Positions 7,737-18,300 of a DNA stretch of 64,000 nucleotides are shown piece by piece. The DNA is from Chitinimonas taiwanensis DSM 18899 (GTDB lineage: Bacteria > Pseudomonadota > Gammaproteobacteria > Burkholderiales > Chitinimonadaceae): assembly GCF_900119825.1 (NCBI RefSeq), contig NZ_FPKR01000008.1, positions 124,001 through 188,000 on the forward strand, written 5' to 3'. Position 1 is the first letter of the stretch, and each line of letters opens with the position of its first letter. Below the pieces are notes generated by a model. It was given only the letters and a program-made list of their open reading frames with translations, was not told the origin of the DNA and made no database searches. The translations under genes were made by a program, and so were the position numbers.

Positions 7737-9497
7737 ATGGAAATATCCGGTGCGGAAATCGTTACCCGCTGTCTGCAGGAAGAAGGCGTTGAATTCGTCT
7801 TCGGTTACCCTGGCGGCGCGGTGCTCGAAATCTACGACGCAATCTTCAAGCAAGACAAATTCAAGCATGTGCTGGTGCGCCACGAACAAGGCGCAGTCCA
7901 CGCGGCCGACGGCTATTCGCGCTCCTCGCAGAAAGTCGGCGTAGCCCTGGTCACCTCCGGCCCCGGCGCCACCAATGCCATTACCGGCATTGCCACCGCC
8001 TACCTCGATTCCATTCCCATGGTGGTGATCTCGGGCCAGGTGCCCACACCCGCCATCGGTCTCGACGCCTTTCAGGAAGTCGATATGGTCGGCATCACGC
8101 GCCCCTGCGTGAAGCACAACATCCTGGTCAAGGATGTGCGTGATCTGGCCGCGTCGATGAAGAAAGCCTTCCATATCGCCACGACCGGCCGCCCAGGCCC
8201 GGTGGTCATCGACATCCCCAAGGATGTAACTATCGCCAAGGCGGAGTTCCACTATCCGCAATCGGTCAGCCTGCGTTCCTACACCCCCCCCTCCAAGGGC
8301 CATCCTGGCCAGATCAAGAAAGCGGTCAATCTGCTGGCCGATGCCAAGCGCCCGCTGATCTATATCGGTGGTGGCGCGGTGCTGTCGAACGCCTCCAACC
8401 AAGTCACCGAACTGGTGAAAATGTTGGGCGTGCCGGCCGTGAACACCCTGATGGGCCTCGGTGCCTTCTCGGGTTCCGACCCGCAGAACCTCGGCATGCT
8501 GGGCATGCACGGACTGTATGAAGCCAATATGGCCATGCAGCACGCCGATGTGGTGATCGCCATTGGTGCACGCTTTGACGACCGGGTGATTTCCTCGCCC
8601 TCGCACTTCCTGTCTTCGCCGAAGAAGATCGTCCATATCGATATCGATCCGTCCTCAATTGCCAAGCGCGTGAAGGTGGACATCCCCATCGTTGGCAATG
8701 TGCGCGATGTGCTGGACGAGATGCTGGGCCTCTTGCGCCAGACTGGCGCCAAGCCGGCCGCCGAGCCGCTGGCCGCCTGGTGGAAGCAGCTGCAGGAATG
8801 GCGCAGCCATGACTGCCTGAAGTTCGACCTGGACAGCGAGATCATCAAACCGCAATTCGTGGTGCAGAAGCTGTATGAAGTGACCGGCGGCGAGGCCTTT
8901 ATCACCTCCGACGTGGGTCAGCACCAGATGTGGGCCGCGCAGTACTACAAGTTCAACAAGCCGCGTCGCTGGATCAACTCGGGCGGCCTCGGCACCATGG
9001 GTTTTGGCCTGCCGTCCGCCATGGGCGTGCAACTGGCCAATCCGGATGCGACCGTCGCCTGCATCACCGGCGAAGCGTCGATCCAGATGAATATCCAGGA
9101 GCTGTCCACCTGCAAGCAGTACCACACCCCCGTCAAGATCATTAACTTGAACAACCGCTACCTGGGCATGGTGCGGCAGTGGCAGGAGTTCTTCTACGGC
9201 AACCGCTATTCCGAGTCGTATATGGATGCGCTGCCCGACTTCGTGAAACTGGCCGAGGCCTATGGCCACGTCGGCATGAAGATCGAACGTCCGGCCGATG
9301 TGGAGCCGGCCCTGCGCGAGGCCATGAAGCTCAAGGAACGCCTGGTGTTCATGGACTTCATCACCGACCAGAAGGAAAACGTCTTCCCCATGGTGCAGAA
9401 CAACCGCGGCCTGAGCCAGATGGATCTGCCGCCGCATATGCGCCACCTGCAAACCGGCACCGTCGCCAAAGAGCGCGACTACGGCAATCTGAGCTAA
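7737..9497 (+). CDS. ilvI: Acetolactate synthase large (catalytic) subunit
   Basis: 586 residues, full length. It condenses two pyruvates to 2-acetolactate, or pyruvate with 2-oxobutyrate, using thiamine diphosphate, Mg2+ and FAD; first common step to valine, leucine and isoleucine. The catalytic Glu is E50 in VRHEQGAVHAADGYSR; the central FAD domain contains YIGGGA and GARFDDR; the C-terminal cofactor domain has LNNRYLGMVRQWQ. The diphosphate-binding motif reads GEA (445-447) instead of the textbook GDG. AAGGAAG precedes the ATG. ilvH follows after 13 bases and ilvC after that, so the three act as one operon. Confidence 0.96.
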   Translation: MEISGAEIVTRCLQEEGVEFVFGYPGGAVLEIYDAIFKQDKFKHVLVRHEQGAVHAADGYSRSSQKVGVALVTSGPGATNAITGIATAYLDSIPMVVISGQVPTPAIGLDAFQEVDMVGITRPCVKHNILVKDVRDLAASMKKAFHIATTGRPGPVVIDIPKDVTIAKAEFHYPQSVSLRSYTPPSKGHPGQIKKAVNLLADAKRPLIYIGGGAVLSNASNQVTELVKMLGVPAVNTLMGLGAFSGSDPQNLGMLGMHGLYEANMAMQHADVVIAIGARFDDRVISSPSHFLSSPKKIVHIDIDPSSIAKRVKVDIPIVGNVRDVLDEMLGLLRQTGAKPAAEPLAAWWKQLQEWRSHDCLKFDLDSEIIKPQFVVQKLYEVTGGEAFITSDVGQHQMWAAQYYKFNKPRRWINSGGLGTMGFGLPSAMGVQLANPDATVACITGEASIQMNIQELSTCKQYHTPVKIINLNNRYLGMVRQWQEFFYGNRYSESYMDALPDFVKLAEAYGHVGMKIERPADVEPALREAMKLKERLVFMDFITDQKENVFPMVQNNRGLSQMDLPPHMRHLQTGTVAKERDYGNLS

Positions 9498-9510
9498 GGA
9501 GGGAAGACCC

Positions 9511-10002
9511 ATGCGACATATTCTTTCCATCCTCTTGGAAAACGAAGCCGGCGCGCTGTCCCGCGTGGTGGGCCTGTTCTCGGCACGCGGTTACAACATC
9601 GACTCACTGACCGTATCGACCACCGAAGACCCGACCCTGTCGCGGATGACCATCGTCACCAGCGGCTCGGACGATGTGATCGAGCAGATCACCAAGCAGC
9701 TGAACAAGCTGATCGAGGTGGTCAAGGTCATCGATCTGAACGAGTCTGACCATGTCGAGCGCGAGCTGATGCTGATCAAGGTGCGCGCTACCGGCAAGGA
9801 CCGCGAGGAAATGAAGCGGATGGCGGATATCTTCCGCGGCCGCATCCTCGATGTGACCGAGAAGACCTACACGATCGAATTGACCGGCGAAAGCAGCAAA
9901 CTCGATGCCTTCATCGAAGCAGTCGACCGCACGCTGATTCTGGAAACCGTGCGTACCGGTGCCTCGGGCATCGGCCGCGGCGAACGTATTCTGAAAATCT
10001 GA
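9511..10002 (+). CDS. ilvH: Acetolactate synthase small (regulatory) subunit
   Basis: 163 residues, the normal length for IlvH/IlvN long form. The N-terminal ACT domain begins RHILSILLENEAGALSRVVGLF and binds valine for feedback inhibition; the C-terminal half (from about residue 80) is the ALS_ss_C domain that activates the catalytic subunit. An excellent AGGAGG site sits seven bases before the ATG. It lies directly behind ilvI, its partner in the holoenzyme. Confidence 0.96.
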   Translation: MRHILSILLENEAGALSRVVGLFSARGYNIDSLTVSTTEDPTLSRMTIVTSGSDDVIEQITKQLNKLIEVVKVIDLNESDHVERELMLIKVRATGKDREEMKRMADIFRGRILDVTEKTYTIELTGESSKLDAFIEAVDRTLILETVRTGASGIGRGERILKI

Positions 10003-11097
<1,095 letters not shown>

Positions 11098-11114
11098 GCA
11101 GCACGCAGTGCAAG

Positions 11115-11144
11115 CAAAAGGCCGGTCAGCTGACCGGCCTTTTG
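11115..11144. terminator. Bidirectional terminator between ilvC and psd
   Basis: A 30-base perfect palindrome built from CAAAAGGCCGGTCAG and its complement, with A- and T-runs at the ends, lying between two convergent genes. Confidence 0.92.
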
Positions 11145-11190
11145 CATTTCTTTGGCTACCAGCAGCCCCAGCCTGCCAAGCGCCATCGCA

Positions 11191-12039
11191 TCAGCGTACG
11201 TAGTTCGCCATCGCCTCACCCAGACGCACACCGGCAGCGGGCGCCCAGGCCGGGTTGAACGACACGGCAGGCTTGGGAAACAGCAACACCACGGTGGAGC
11301 CAAGCAGAAAGCGCCCCATCTCCTCGCCACGCTTGAGCACGATCTGCTGCTCCGCGTAGTTCCATACCTGCACCTGCTTGCCGCGCGGCGGGTTGACCAC
11401 ACCATGCCAGACGGTAGCCATGCTGCCGACGATGGTCGCGCCAACCAGGGTCAGCACAAACGGCCCCCGCGCCGACTCGAATACACACACCACGCGCTCA
11501 TTGCGGGCAAACAGACCGGGCACGCCGCGCGCCGTGGCTGGATTAACCGAATAGAGCTCGCCCGGCACATAGATCATCTGCAACAAGCGTCCATCGCAAG
11601 GCATATGGATGCGGTGGTAATCGCGCGGACTCAGATAGATGGTGGCGAAGCTGCCATCCTGGAACTGCTCGGCCAGCTTGGCATCGCCGCCGACCAGCGC
11701 GCGGGTCGAGTAGCGATGGCCCTTGGCCTGGAAGATCTGGTCCTGCTCGATGGCACCAAACTGACTGATCGCGCCATCCACCGGGCACACCAGGTCGGCA
11801 TCCGCCAAGGGGCGCGCGCCCGGCTTCAGGGCGCGGGTAAAGAACTCGTTGAAACTGGCGTAGCTATCGATATCCGGGTTCGCGGCTTCGGCCATATTGA
11901 CCTGATAGCGCGCGATGAAATTGCGGATCATCCAGCGCACGAGCGGATCAGCAGGGCGGCGCGCAAAATGCCCGGCCAGGCGGGTCAAGGCGAGCTTGGG
12001 CAGCACATGCTGCAACAGAACAAACAGCCGTTCGGACAC
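11191..12039 (-). CDS. psd: Phosphatidylserine decarboxylase proenzyme
   Basis: 282 residues. It decarboxylates phosphatidylserine to phosphatidylethanolamine at the inner membrane. The self-cleavage motif LGST occurs near the end (Gly247-Ser248), giving the pyruvoyl-bearing alpha chain; the catalytic Asp/His triad segments VCPVDGAISQ and DYHRIHMP are present. A GTG start is chosen because AGGA lies six bases upstream; a TTG two codons earlier is too close to that site. It faces pssA across a divergent promoter region, so the two successive enzymes of PE synthesis are neighbours. Confidence 0.94.
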   Translation of the reverse strand: MSERLFVLLQHVLPKLALTRLAGHFARRPADPLVRWMIRNFIARYQVNMAEAANPDIDSYASFNEFFTRALKPGARPLADADLVCPVDGAISQFGAIEQDQIFQAKGHRYSTRALVGGDAKLAEQFQDGSFATIYLSPRDYHRIHMPCDGRLLQMIYVPGELYSVNPATARGVPGLFARNERVVCVFESARGPFVLTLVGATIVGSMATVWHGVVNPPRGKQVQVWNYAEQQIVLKRGEEMGRFLLGSTVVLLFPKPAVSFNPAWAPAAGVRLGEAMANYVR

Positions 12040-12205
12040 GGTCAATCCTGGATAAGTAATAAGCCCGCGATTCTATCGCAGTCACCGCATTGGCGGCGGA
12101 CTGCAAAGACAGCCGAGTAGGCCTCGGTTAAAATCAGGCGCCTTTGTCGGCACATCCGCTTGCCTGCCATCGACGGTCGGCTCGCACCACTCCGAGACAC
12201 GCCCT

Positions 12206-12964
12206 ATGCATCCCAGCGCCAAGCGCCGCATGAATCTGCGCCGCCAGAGCATCTATCTGCTGCCCAATAGCTTCACCCTGGCCGCCCTGTTTGCCGGCTT
12301 CTATGCCATCGTGCAGGCCATGAACCATCGCTTCGAATACGCCGCGGTGGCCATTTTCGTGGCCATGGTGCTCGACGGCATGGATGGCCGTGTGGCGCGC
12401 ATGACGCACACCCAGAGCGCTTTCGGTGCGGAATTCGATTCGCTGTCCGATATGGTGTCCTTCGGCGTGGCGCCAGCACTGCTGTCCTATGAATGGATGT
12501 TGCGCGGCATGGGCAAGCTGGGCTGGATCATCGCCTTTATCTACTGCGCCGGCGCTGCGCTAAGACTGGCGCGCTTCAATACCCAGCTAGAAGTATCCGA
12601 CAAGCGCTTCTTCCAGGGCATGCCTTCGCCGACCGCAGCCGCCCTGGTTGCCGGCTTCGTCTGGGTATCGCTGGAAATGGACTGGGCCGGTGCACACATG
12701 CGCTGGTTTACGCTGGTCATCACGGCCTTTGCCGGCCTGACCATGGTCAGCAATGTGCGCTACTACAGCTTCAAGGAGGTCAATGTGCGCAAAACCGTGC
12801 CCTTCTTCCTGCTGCTGCCGATTCTATTCGTGCTGGTCGCCATTGCCGCCAGCCCGCCCGTGGCACTGTTCTGCCTGTTTGTCGCCTATGCGCTATCCGG
12901 CTACGTCCTGGCGGCCTGGGGCTACTTGCGGCCCAAGCCCAGCAGCGCCGCCAGCGCGCCTTGA
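12206..12964 (+). CDS. pssA: CDP-diacylglycerol-serine O-phosphatidyltransferase
   Basis: 252 residues with about seven or eight hydrophobic helices. The CDP-alcohol phosphotransferase signature D-G-x2-A-R-x8-G-x3-D-x3-D is present from LDGMDGRVARM to FGAEFDSLSD (about residues 56-80). This is the membrane-type PssA found in many betaproteobacteria and Bacillus, not the E. coli soluble type. It makes phosphatidylserine, the substrate of the divergent psd. The ATG at 12230 (MNLRRQSIYLL) is an alternative start. Confidence 0.93.
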   Translation: MHPSAKRRMNLRRQSIYLLPNSFTLAALFAGFYAIVQAMNHRFEYAAVAIFVAMVLDGMDGRVARMTHTQSAFGAEFDSLSDMVSFGVAPALLSYEWMLRGMGKLGWIIAFIYCAGAALRLARFNTQLEVSDKRFFQGMPSPTAAALVAGFVWVSLEMDWAGAHMRWFTLVITAFAGLTMVSNVRYYSFKEVNVRKTVPFFLLLPILFVLVAIAASPPVALFCLFVAYALSGYVLAAWGYLRPKPSSAASAP

Positions 12965-13102
12965 CACGCTGCAGCGGCAGCCTTAGCCTGCATAAACCGA
13001 TGATTGCAAAGACAGTCTTATGGCTTTCGCGGTCTGGCACGGAGCAAGTCGCGGCACATGCTTCGCTGCGACGCCATGCAATCCAGCAGTCGATTTCATT
13101 CC

Positions 13103-13137
13103 ACAGCCGCCCGGTCCCCGACCCGGCGGCTGTTTTA
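13103..13137 (+). terminator. Terminator-like hairpin just before leuA
   Basis: ACAGCCGCC (13103-13111) pairs with GGCGGCTGT (13125-13133) and is followed by TTTTAC. It lies 38 bases before the leuA ATG. It may end pssA transcription or act as an attenuator for leuA; the short distance leaves little room for a separate leuA promoter downstream of it. Confidence 0.6.
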
Positions 13138-13174
13138 CTCTCAGAACAATCAAAACCGTGATTGGAGCAACATC

Positions 13175-14707
13175 ATGAGCGAACGCCTGTATATCTTCGA
13201 CACCACCTTGCGGGATGGCGAGCAAAGCCCGGGCGCATCCATGACCCGCGACGAGAAGATCCGCATTGCCAAGCAGCTTGAAAAGCTTGGCGTCGACATT
13301 ATCGAGGCCGGTTTCGCCGCAGCCAGCCCGGGCGACGCGGATGCCATCCGAGCGATTGCCGAGACGGTCAAGGACTCCACCATCTGCTCGCTAGCGCGCG
13401 CCAATGAACGCGATATCCGTGCCGCCGGTGAGGCAATCAGGCCCGCCAACCGAGGTCGTATCCACACCTTCATCGCCACCAGCCCCATCCACATGGAAAA
13501 GAAGCTGCGCATGCAGCCGGATGCGGTGGTGGAAGCTGCCGTGGCAGCCGTGAAGCTGGCACGCGAATACACCGATGACGTGGAGTTCTCGGCCGAGGAT
13601 GCGCTGCGCTCGGAACCCGACTTCCTATGCCGCATTTTCGAGGCCGTGATCAAAGCCGGTGCACGCACTATTAACGTGCCCGATACGGTCGGTTATGCCG
13701 TGCCCTATTTGACCACTGCCTTCTTCCGCCAGCTGATCGAAGGCACACCCAATTCCGACCAAGTCATCTGGTCCGCCCATTGCCACAACGACCTCGGCAT
13801 GGCGGTAGCCAACTCCCTGGCCGCCGTGCAAGGTGGCGCACGCCAGGTGGAATGCACGATCAACGGCCTCGGCGAGCGTGCCGGCAATGCCGCCCTGGAA
13901 GAAATCGTCATGGCCGTGCGCACGCGGCGCGATGTGTTCGACCTGGAAACCCGCATCGACACCACCCAGATCGTCCCGAGCTCCAAGCTGGTCTCCAGCA
14001 TCACCGGCTACCCGGTACAACCAAACAAAGCCGTCGTCGGCGCCAACGCCTTCGCACACGAGTCCGGCATCCACCAGGATGGCGTCCTCAAACACCGCGA
14101 AACCTACGAAATCATGTCCGCCGAGTCGGTGGGCTGGACGCAGAACAAACTGATATTGGGGAAATTGTCGGGGCGGAATGCATTCCGCAGCCGGCTGCAG
14201 GAGTTAAATCTGCTACCCAGCTCGGAAGAAGCGCTCAATAACGCCTTTGTCTGCTTTAAAGCCTTAGCGGACAAGAAGCGCGAGATATTTGATGAGGACT
14301 TATTTGCGCTATTCGGTAAAGACTCGGGTACAGCATCAGAGAACATACAACTAGTTGCGTTGAAAGTAACATCGGAGACGGGAACCGCTCCCAAAGCGAC
14401 CGTGACGCTACGTAGGGACGGCATTGAACTCGCGGGCGAAGCTATTGGAGCGGGCCCGGTAGATGCAACCTTCAAAGCAATCGAGTCCATCTTACAGAGT
14501 CAGGCCGATTTACAACTCTACTCGGTCAATGCAATTACGAGTGGCACCGACAGCCAGGGTGAAGTTACTGTTCGCCTGCACAAAGCAGAGCGCGTAGTTA
14601 ACGGACAAGGCGCTGATATAGATATCCTTATTGCTTCGGCAAAAGCATATTTATCGGCTCTCAATCACCTTGCGGCCAATCAGGAGCGCGCCCACCCGCA
14701 ACTTTAG
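13175..14707 (+). CDS. leuA: 2-isopropylmalate synthase
   Basis: 510 residues, full length. It joins acetyl-CoA and 3-methyl-2-oxobutanoate in the first step of leucine synthesis. The catalytic barrel begins [17 protein letters not shown] with the metal-binding Asp and later has [11 protein letters not shown] (the HxH ligands); [16 protein letters not shown] lies in the linker and the C-terminal regulatory domain (about 385-505) carries the leucine-binding fold. GGAG precedes the ATG at MSERLYIFD. Odd feature: codon use and GC content change abruptly at about base 14145 (residue about 325), the 3' third being AT-richer with TTA, ATA and AAA codons, although the protein stays intact. Confidence 0.96.
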   Translation: MSERLYIFDTTLRDGEQSPGASMTRDEKIRIAKQLEKLGVDIIEAGFAAASPGDADAIRAIAETVKDSTICSLARANERDIRAAGEAIRPANRGRIHTFIATSPIHMEKKLRMQPDAVVEAAVAAVKLAREYTDDVEFSAEDALRSEPDFLCRIFEAVIKAGARTINVPDTVGYAVPYLTTAFFRQLIEGTPNSDQVIWSAHCHNDLGMAVANSLAAVQGGARQVECTINGLGERAGNAALEEIVMAVRTRRDVFDLETRIDTTQIVPSSKLVSSITGYPVQPNKAVVGANAFAHESGIHQDGVLKHRETYEIMSAESVGWTQNKLILGKLSGRNAFRSRLQELNLLPSSEEALNNAFVCFKALADKKREIFDEDLFALFGKDSGTASENIQLVALKVTSETGTAPKATVTLRRDGIELAGEAIGAGPVDATFKAIESILQSQADLQLYSVNAITSGTDSQGEVTVRLHKAERVVNGQGADIDILIASAKAYLSALNHLAANQERAHPQL

Positions 14708-14727
14708 TGAGCTCGCCGTGCTTGAAG

Positions 14728-14762
14728 AGCATGATCACTATCAACGTGATGGTGATCATGCT
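14728..14762. terminator. Terminator between leuA and pilE
   Basis: AGCATGATCAC pairs perfectly with GTGATCATGCT around a 13-base loop, followed by TT on the plus strand. It separates convergent genes. Confidence 0.75.
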
Positions 14763-15239
14763 TTACCAGTGCCATTCACCGGCGGCAATTGACCCATCGT
14801 GATCTGCATCCCAGGCACGCCGACCAGCAGAATCAAGCAGCAGGAAGTCCTTATCGTCACCATACTTTGCTTGCTGGTTAATCGGCTGGGCTTTAAGCCT
14901 ATATGTGTTCTGATCACACATATCAGCGCCGCCCGCATCCTTATCAAAGCTAATTTCGTAGTACTTAGTCGCACCATCAATAGGCGCATTCTTGATCAAG
15001 CCTAAAGCATCCATATCACAGTCTCCATCGGCTTCTGTATATCGACTATTAGCAGTGTAATGGCGCTCCAAGATCTGAGCATTCTGCAACAAGACAGTCT
15101 GCAAGTCCGTCTTCCTACCTTTATATACATACTCCTGATAGCTGGGAACTGCTATGGACAGCAGGATACCCACAATCGCAACCACAATCATCAATTCCAC
15201 CAGAGTAAATCCACTGGAACGAGCAAATTCGCTTTTCAT
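14763..15239 (-). CDS. pilE: Type IV minor pilin PilE-like
   Basis: 158 residues. A ten-residue basic leader ends in Gly and is followed by FTLVELMIVVAIVGILLS, the class III prepilin signature with Glu at +5 after cleavage. The rest is a small pilin head with two pairs of cysteines (DCDMDALG and DMCDQNTY). An AGAGGA site lies eight bases before the chosen ATG; upstream in-frame sequence enters pilY1 and shows no pilin similarity. Prepilin peptidase would cleave and methylate it. It is the last gene of the fimT-pilV-pilW-pilX-pilY1-pilE operon, 80 bases after pilY1. Confidence 0.9.
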   Translation of the reverse strand: MKSEFARSSGFTLVELMIVVAIVGILLSIAVPSYQEYVYKGRKTDLQTVLLQNAQILERHYTANSRYTEADGDCDMDALGLIKNAPIDGATKYYEISFDKDAGGADMCDQNTYRLKAQPINQQAKYGDDKDFLLLDSAGRRAWDADHDGSIAAGEWHW

Positions 15240-15319
15240 TTGCAATCCTCTTAATAAGAAAATACGGCAGATCATTCGATCCGCCGTATCAAATTTAGTG
15301 AGCACCCCGGCACACAGCG

Positions 15320-18300
15320 TTATTGAATAATCTCGCGCCAGTTTACTTGGGTGACAGTACGGCCAAGGAAAATATCCTCGCAATCCAGCCCCGAACAGTT
15401 CATCGTCTTGCCTGAACCCGTTACACCGTATTTCTTACCACCATCGTTCCGGTCTGCAAGCCCCGTCGTCACAACACCGACAGTACGAGTACCACGCGGG
15501 AGGTTCTCTTTAACAGAGTAGCCTGCATTCGGCAATGCCAATTGCAGACCGCCAACAGTGACATTGAAAGTCGAGCCGGTTGAATTACCTTTCCCCGATC
15601 CGTCGCCAATATTGGCGACCAGGGTCGTGTTAACACCATTCACAGAACAGGAATCAGAAGACACTTTGGTATTCATCACATCGAATACGACCATGGTGCC
15701 ATTCAGAATACGCGGCTCACCAGCGATTCGTGCGCCTGTTCCCGCAACATTCGACAGATCAACCAAATTCATGAACCACCCATTTTGCGTATCCCAATTA
15801 ATTTCGCAGTCTGCGGTACCGCATTTAGGATCAATGTACGCATAACCAGCATCAACGATTGCACTGATTTCAGCTGCACTCAGCTTCGTAGATGTCTTAG
15901 CCATAGCCAGTTCTATTGCGTCCTTGGTGTAGTAATAATACTTGCGCTCGAGAAGCGTGCTGGCCTCTACCGGCTTTTGGTTATCCCAGACCCCATAGAA
16001 CGTGTTCGTTTTGAACTCTCGGTCACAGTCATTTGTTTTGTCACAATCACCCAAGAACTTCCCTGTCCCAAAAAACACCAAGGTGCCGCTCAATGTCTCG
16101 GGCTTGCCATCCTTGTCAAACTTTACCAACCCCTTACCAGACTCTTTAACAGGATGCTGAGCTACCGCAGGCGCACCTGCAATTGGCTTGCCGCCTGTAC
16201 GTAAGCCGGTTTTATCATCCCAGACTGCAGTGGTAAACAAAGGCTGTGGTTTGCTTGTCTTAGCATCAGTCAGCGCCACCTTCCAGTCCTTCGGATCGCT
16301 GCTGCTCAAATCGAACTTCCAAAGATTTCCGTAAAGGTCGCCTGCGTAGGCAACATCAACAGTACCATCACTGCTAGCCTCATCCAGATTCGCATTCAGG
16401 GCATTCAGATCGGCAAATGTAGGCGCAGAAAGTCCGTTGGGATCAGTCTTAGACCCCATCTCTACGTCAATCTTCACATATTGACCAGCCCAGCTGCCCG
16501 ACTTTGGACCATCCGCGTCTAACAGATAAAGTACAGCTTTACCGGTATCGCTATTGTAGCCATTACCGACAATTACTCGATGCTTGCCATCGTTCGTCTT
16601 CAAAATCAGCGGGTTACCCGTAACAAAGCCCATATCAGCATCGTCTTTACTACTGAATTCCCAGCGTGCGATATCCGCAGCTTTGGCCTCCGTAAACTGT
16701 GCAGGGTCGGTTACATCCAGAGCATAAATACCTTTCCCCCCAAAACCGACTGATCCAACGGCCAAAGTAGACCAGCCGCTATCAACGTGCCAACTCTTGG
16801 TCAGCTGGACGTCATTAACCGAAACCTGCCCATTGACATAGTAGGCATGGTTATAGTTCTGACTGGTCAGATAGCTGAGCTTTTCGTACATAAACGACGG
16901 AACATAGGCGAGCAGTTCTTTGCCCCCGTCCTTAAGTTTTGCCCCGCCGTTATCAACGACATGCAACATCCCATCATTCGCGCCGATGTAGACCGCTTCT
17001 TTACGCGTCTTGAATGCGTCAGCGAATTCCTTGTGAGAAGACGTTGATGCGCGATACAGCGGATCTGGCGCACTAACCAGATAGGGGCTGGCGTCAATAA
17101 TGTCACCAAAGTAGTTACTTACTCCGCCCAGCACCTGCTGGCGCTGGCGGAATGTACCGGCACTGGTGCCCTCTTTAGCGTTGCTGCCCCGCAAGTAGGT
17201 GACGCGATCAGCACCCTTGGCATCGGCGTTGCCATATCCATCAGTGTTAAGCCAAGACTGCTGAGTCGTAGACAACTTATCCCACAGGAAGGGAACACCC
17301 TTCGCCGTGCTGCTATTCAGAGTAATGACATTACGTGTCTTGTAATCGGCCTGTACTTTAGACGTGCTCCACAGTTCCTCACCTAAGCCGCTGCTACCGG
17401 CAGTCCGAGAGAAAGCAACGAGCTCGCCAGGCCAACGGTTATACAAGTAAGAAGCACGGTAAATCACCTGGTCACTGCCCGTTGTACTACCTCCGCTACC
17501 AACCAGCGCCGAGGTCGCAGCATCGGCTTGCAAATCAGCGAAAGCCTTTCCTAGCTGTTCTTTCATCTTGAGCGGATTACTCACCAAGAAGTAGCTGTCG
17601 GGGATTTTATCCTTGCTGTCGGTATCCTTAGGCAGCACGGGACCACCGTACTTAGCTACGTACCAGAGCGGATTCTTCAAGTCAGCCAAGATGGTTGACG
17701 ACTCGTTCACGCTAAATGTACGACTGCTGCGCAATGGCAGTTGCCGAGCGTTGTTCTTAACCACACTACTACCAGAGTAGACTGCACCCGTTTTGTTTGG
17801 GTATCCACTACCAGGGTCTGGAGAATCCAAAGAAATCGCTACGTCGGCATTCCGAGACCAGCTACGCTCACGGCTTGATCGATTACATAGCTGTTTCGCT
17901 TTTGTAATATCCGTATCGAACGGCTCATCAGCCGAAAGTGGGCCGCTACCAGAAGGAAGCTTCTCCACGTTAGCGGTATCACAATCGCGAACAACAAGAT
18001 AAACACGATCGGCGTCACCGGCACCGCTGATTGCATAACCTTGGTGTTCTGTTCCACCGCCAGCGGCAAAGATGGAGTCGACATTCACGGTAAATGTGTC
18101 ATTAGCGTTCGCAAAGACCGTGTATTGAGTAATGGAGTCCATATCATCATCGCCGGCACCCTGATCATTGTCAGAGAAACTGACCCGGACACGATAAATG
18201 GGCAATCCACCATTCCCCTGACCTAAATCCAGATTAGTTCCTGGCGTCAGATTATCGGGGAAGCCCGGGGCATTAAATGCCTTGTCGATAAAGAAACCTA

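Noticed and set aside
11152-12120. 322-codon plus-strand frame opposite psd
   Set aside because: Shadow; psd has its LGST cleavage site and a good start on the other strand.
12493-13161. Plus-strand frame overlapping pssA and running towards leuA
   Set aside because: Out of frame with pssA; the short tail before leuA has no run of leucine codons, so it was not accepted as a leu leader peptide.
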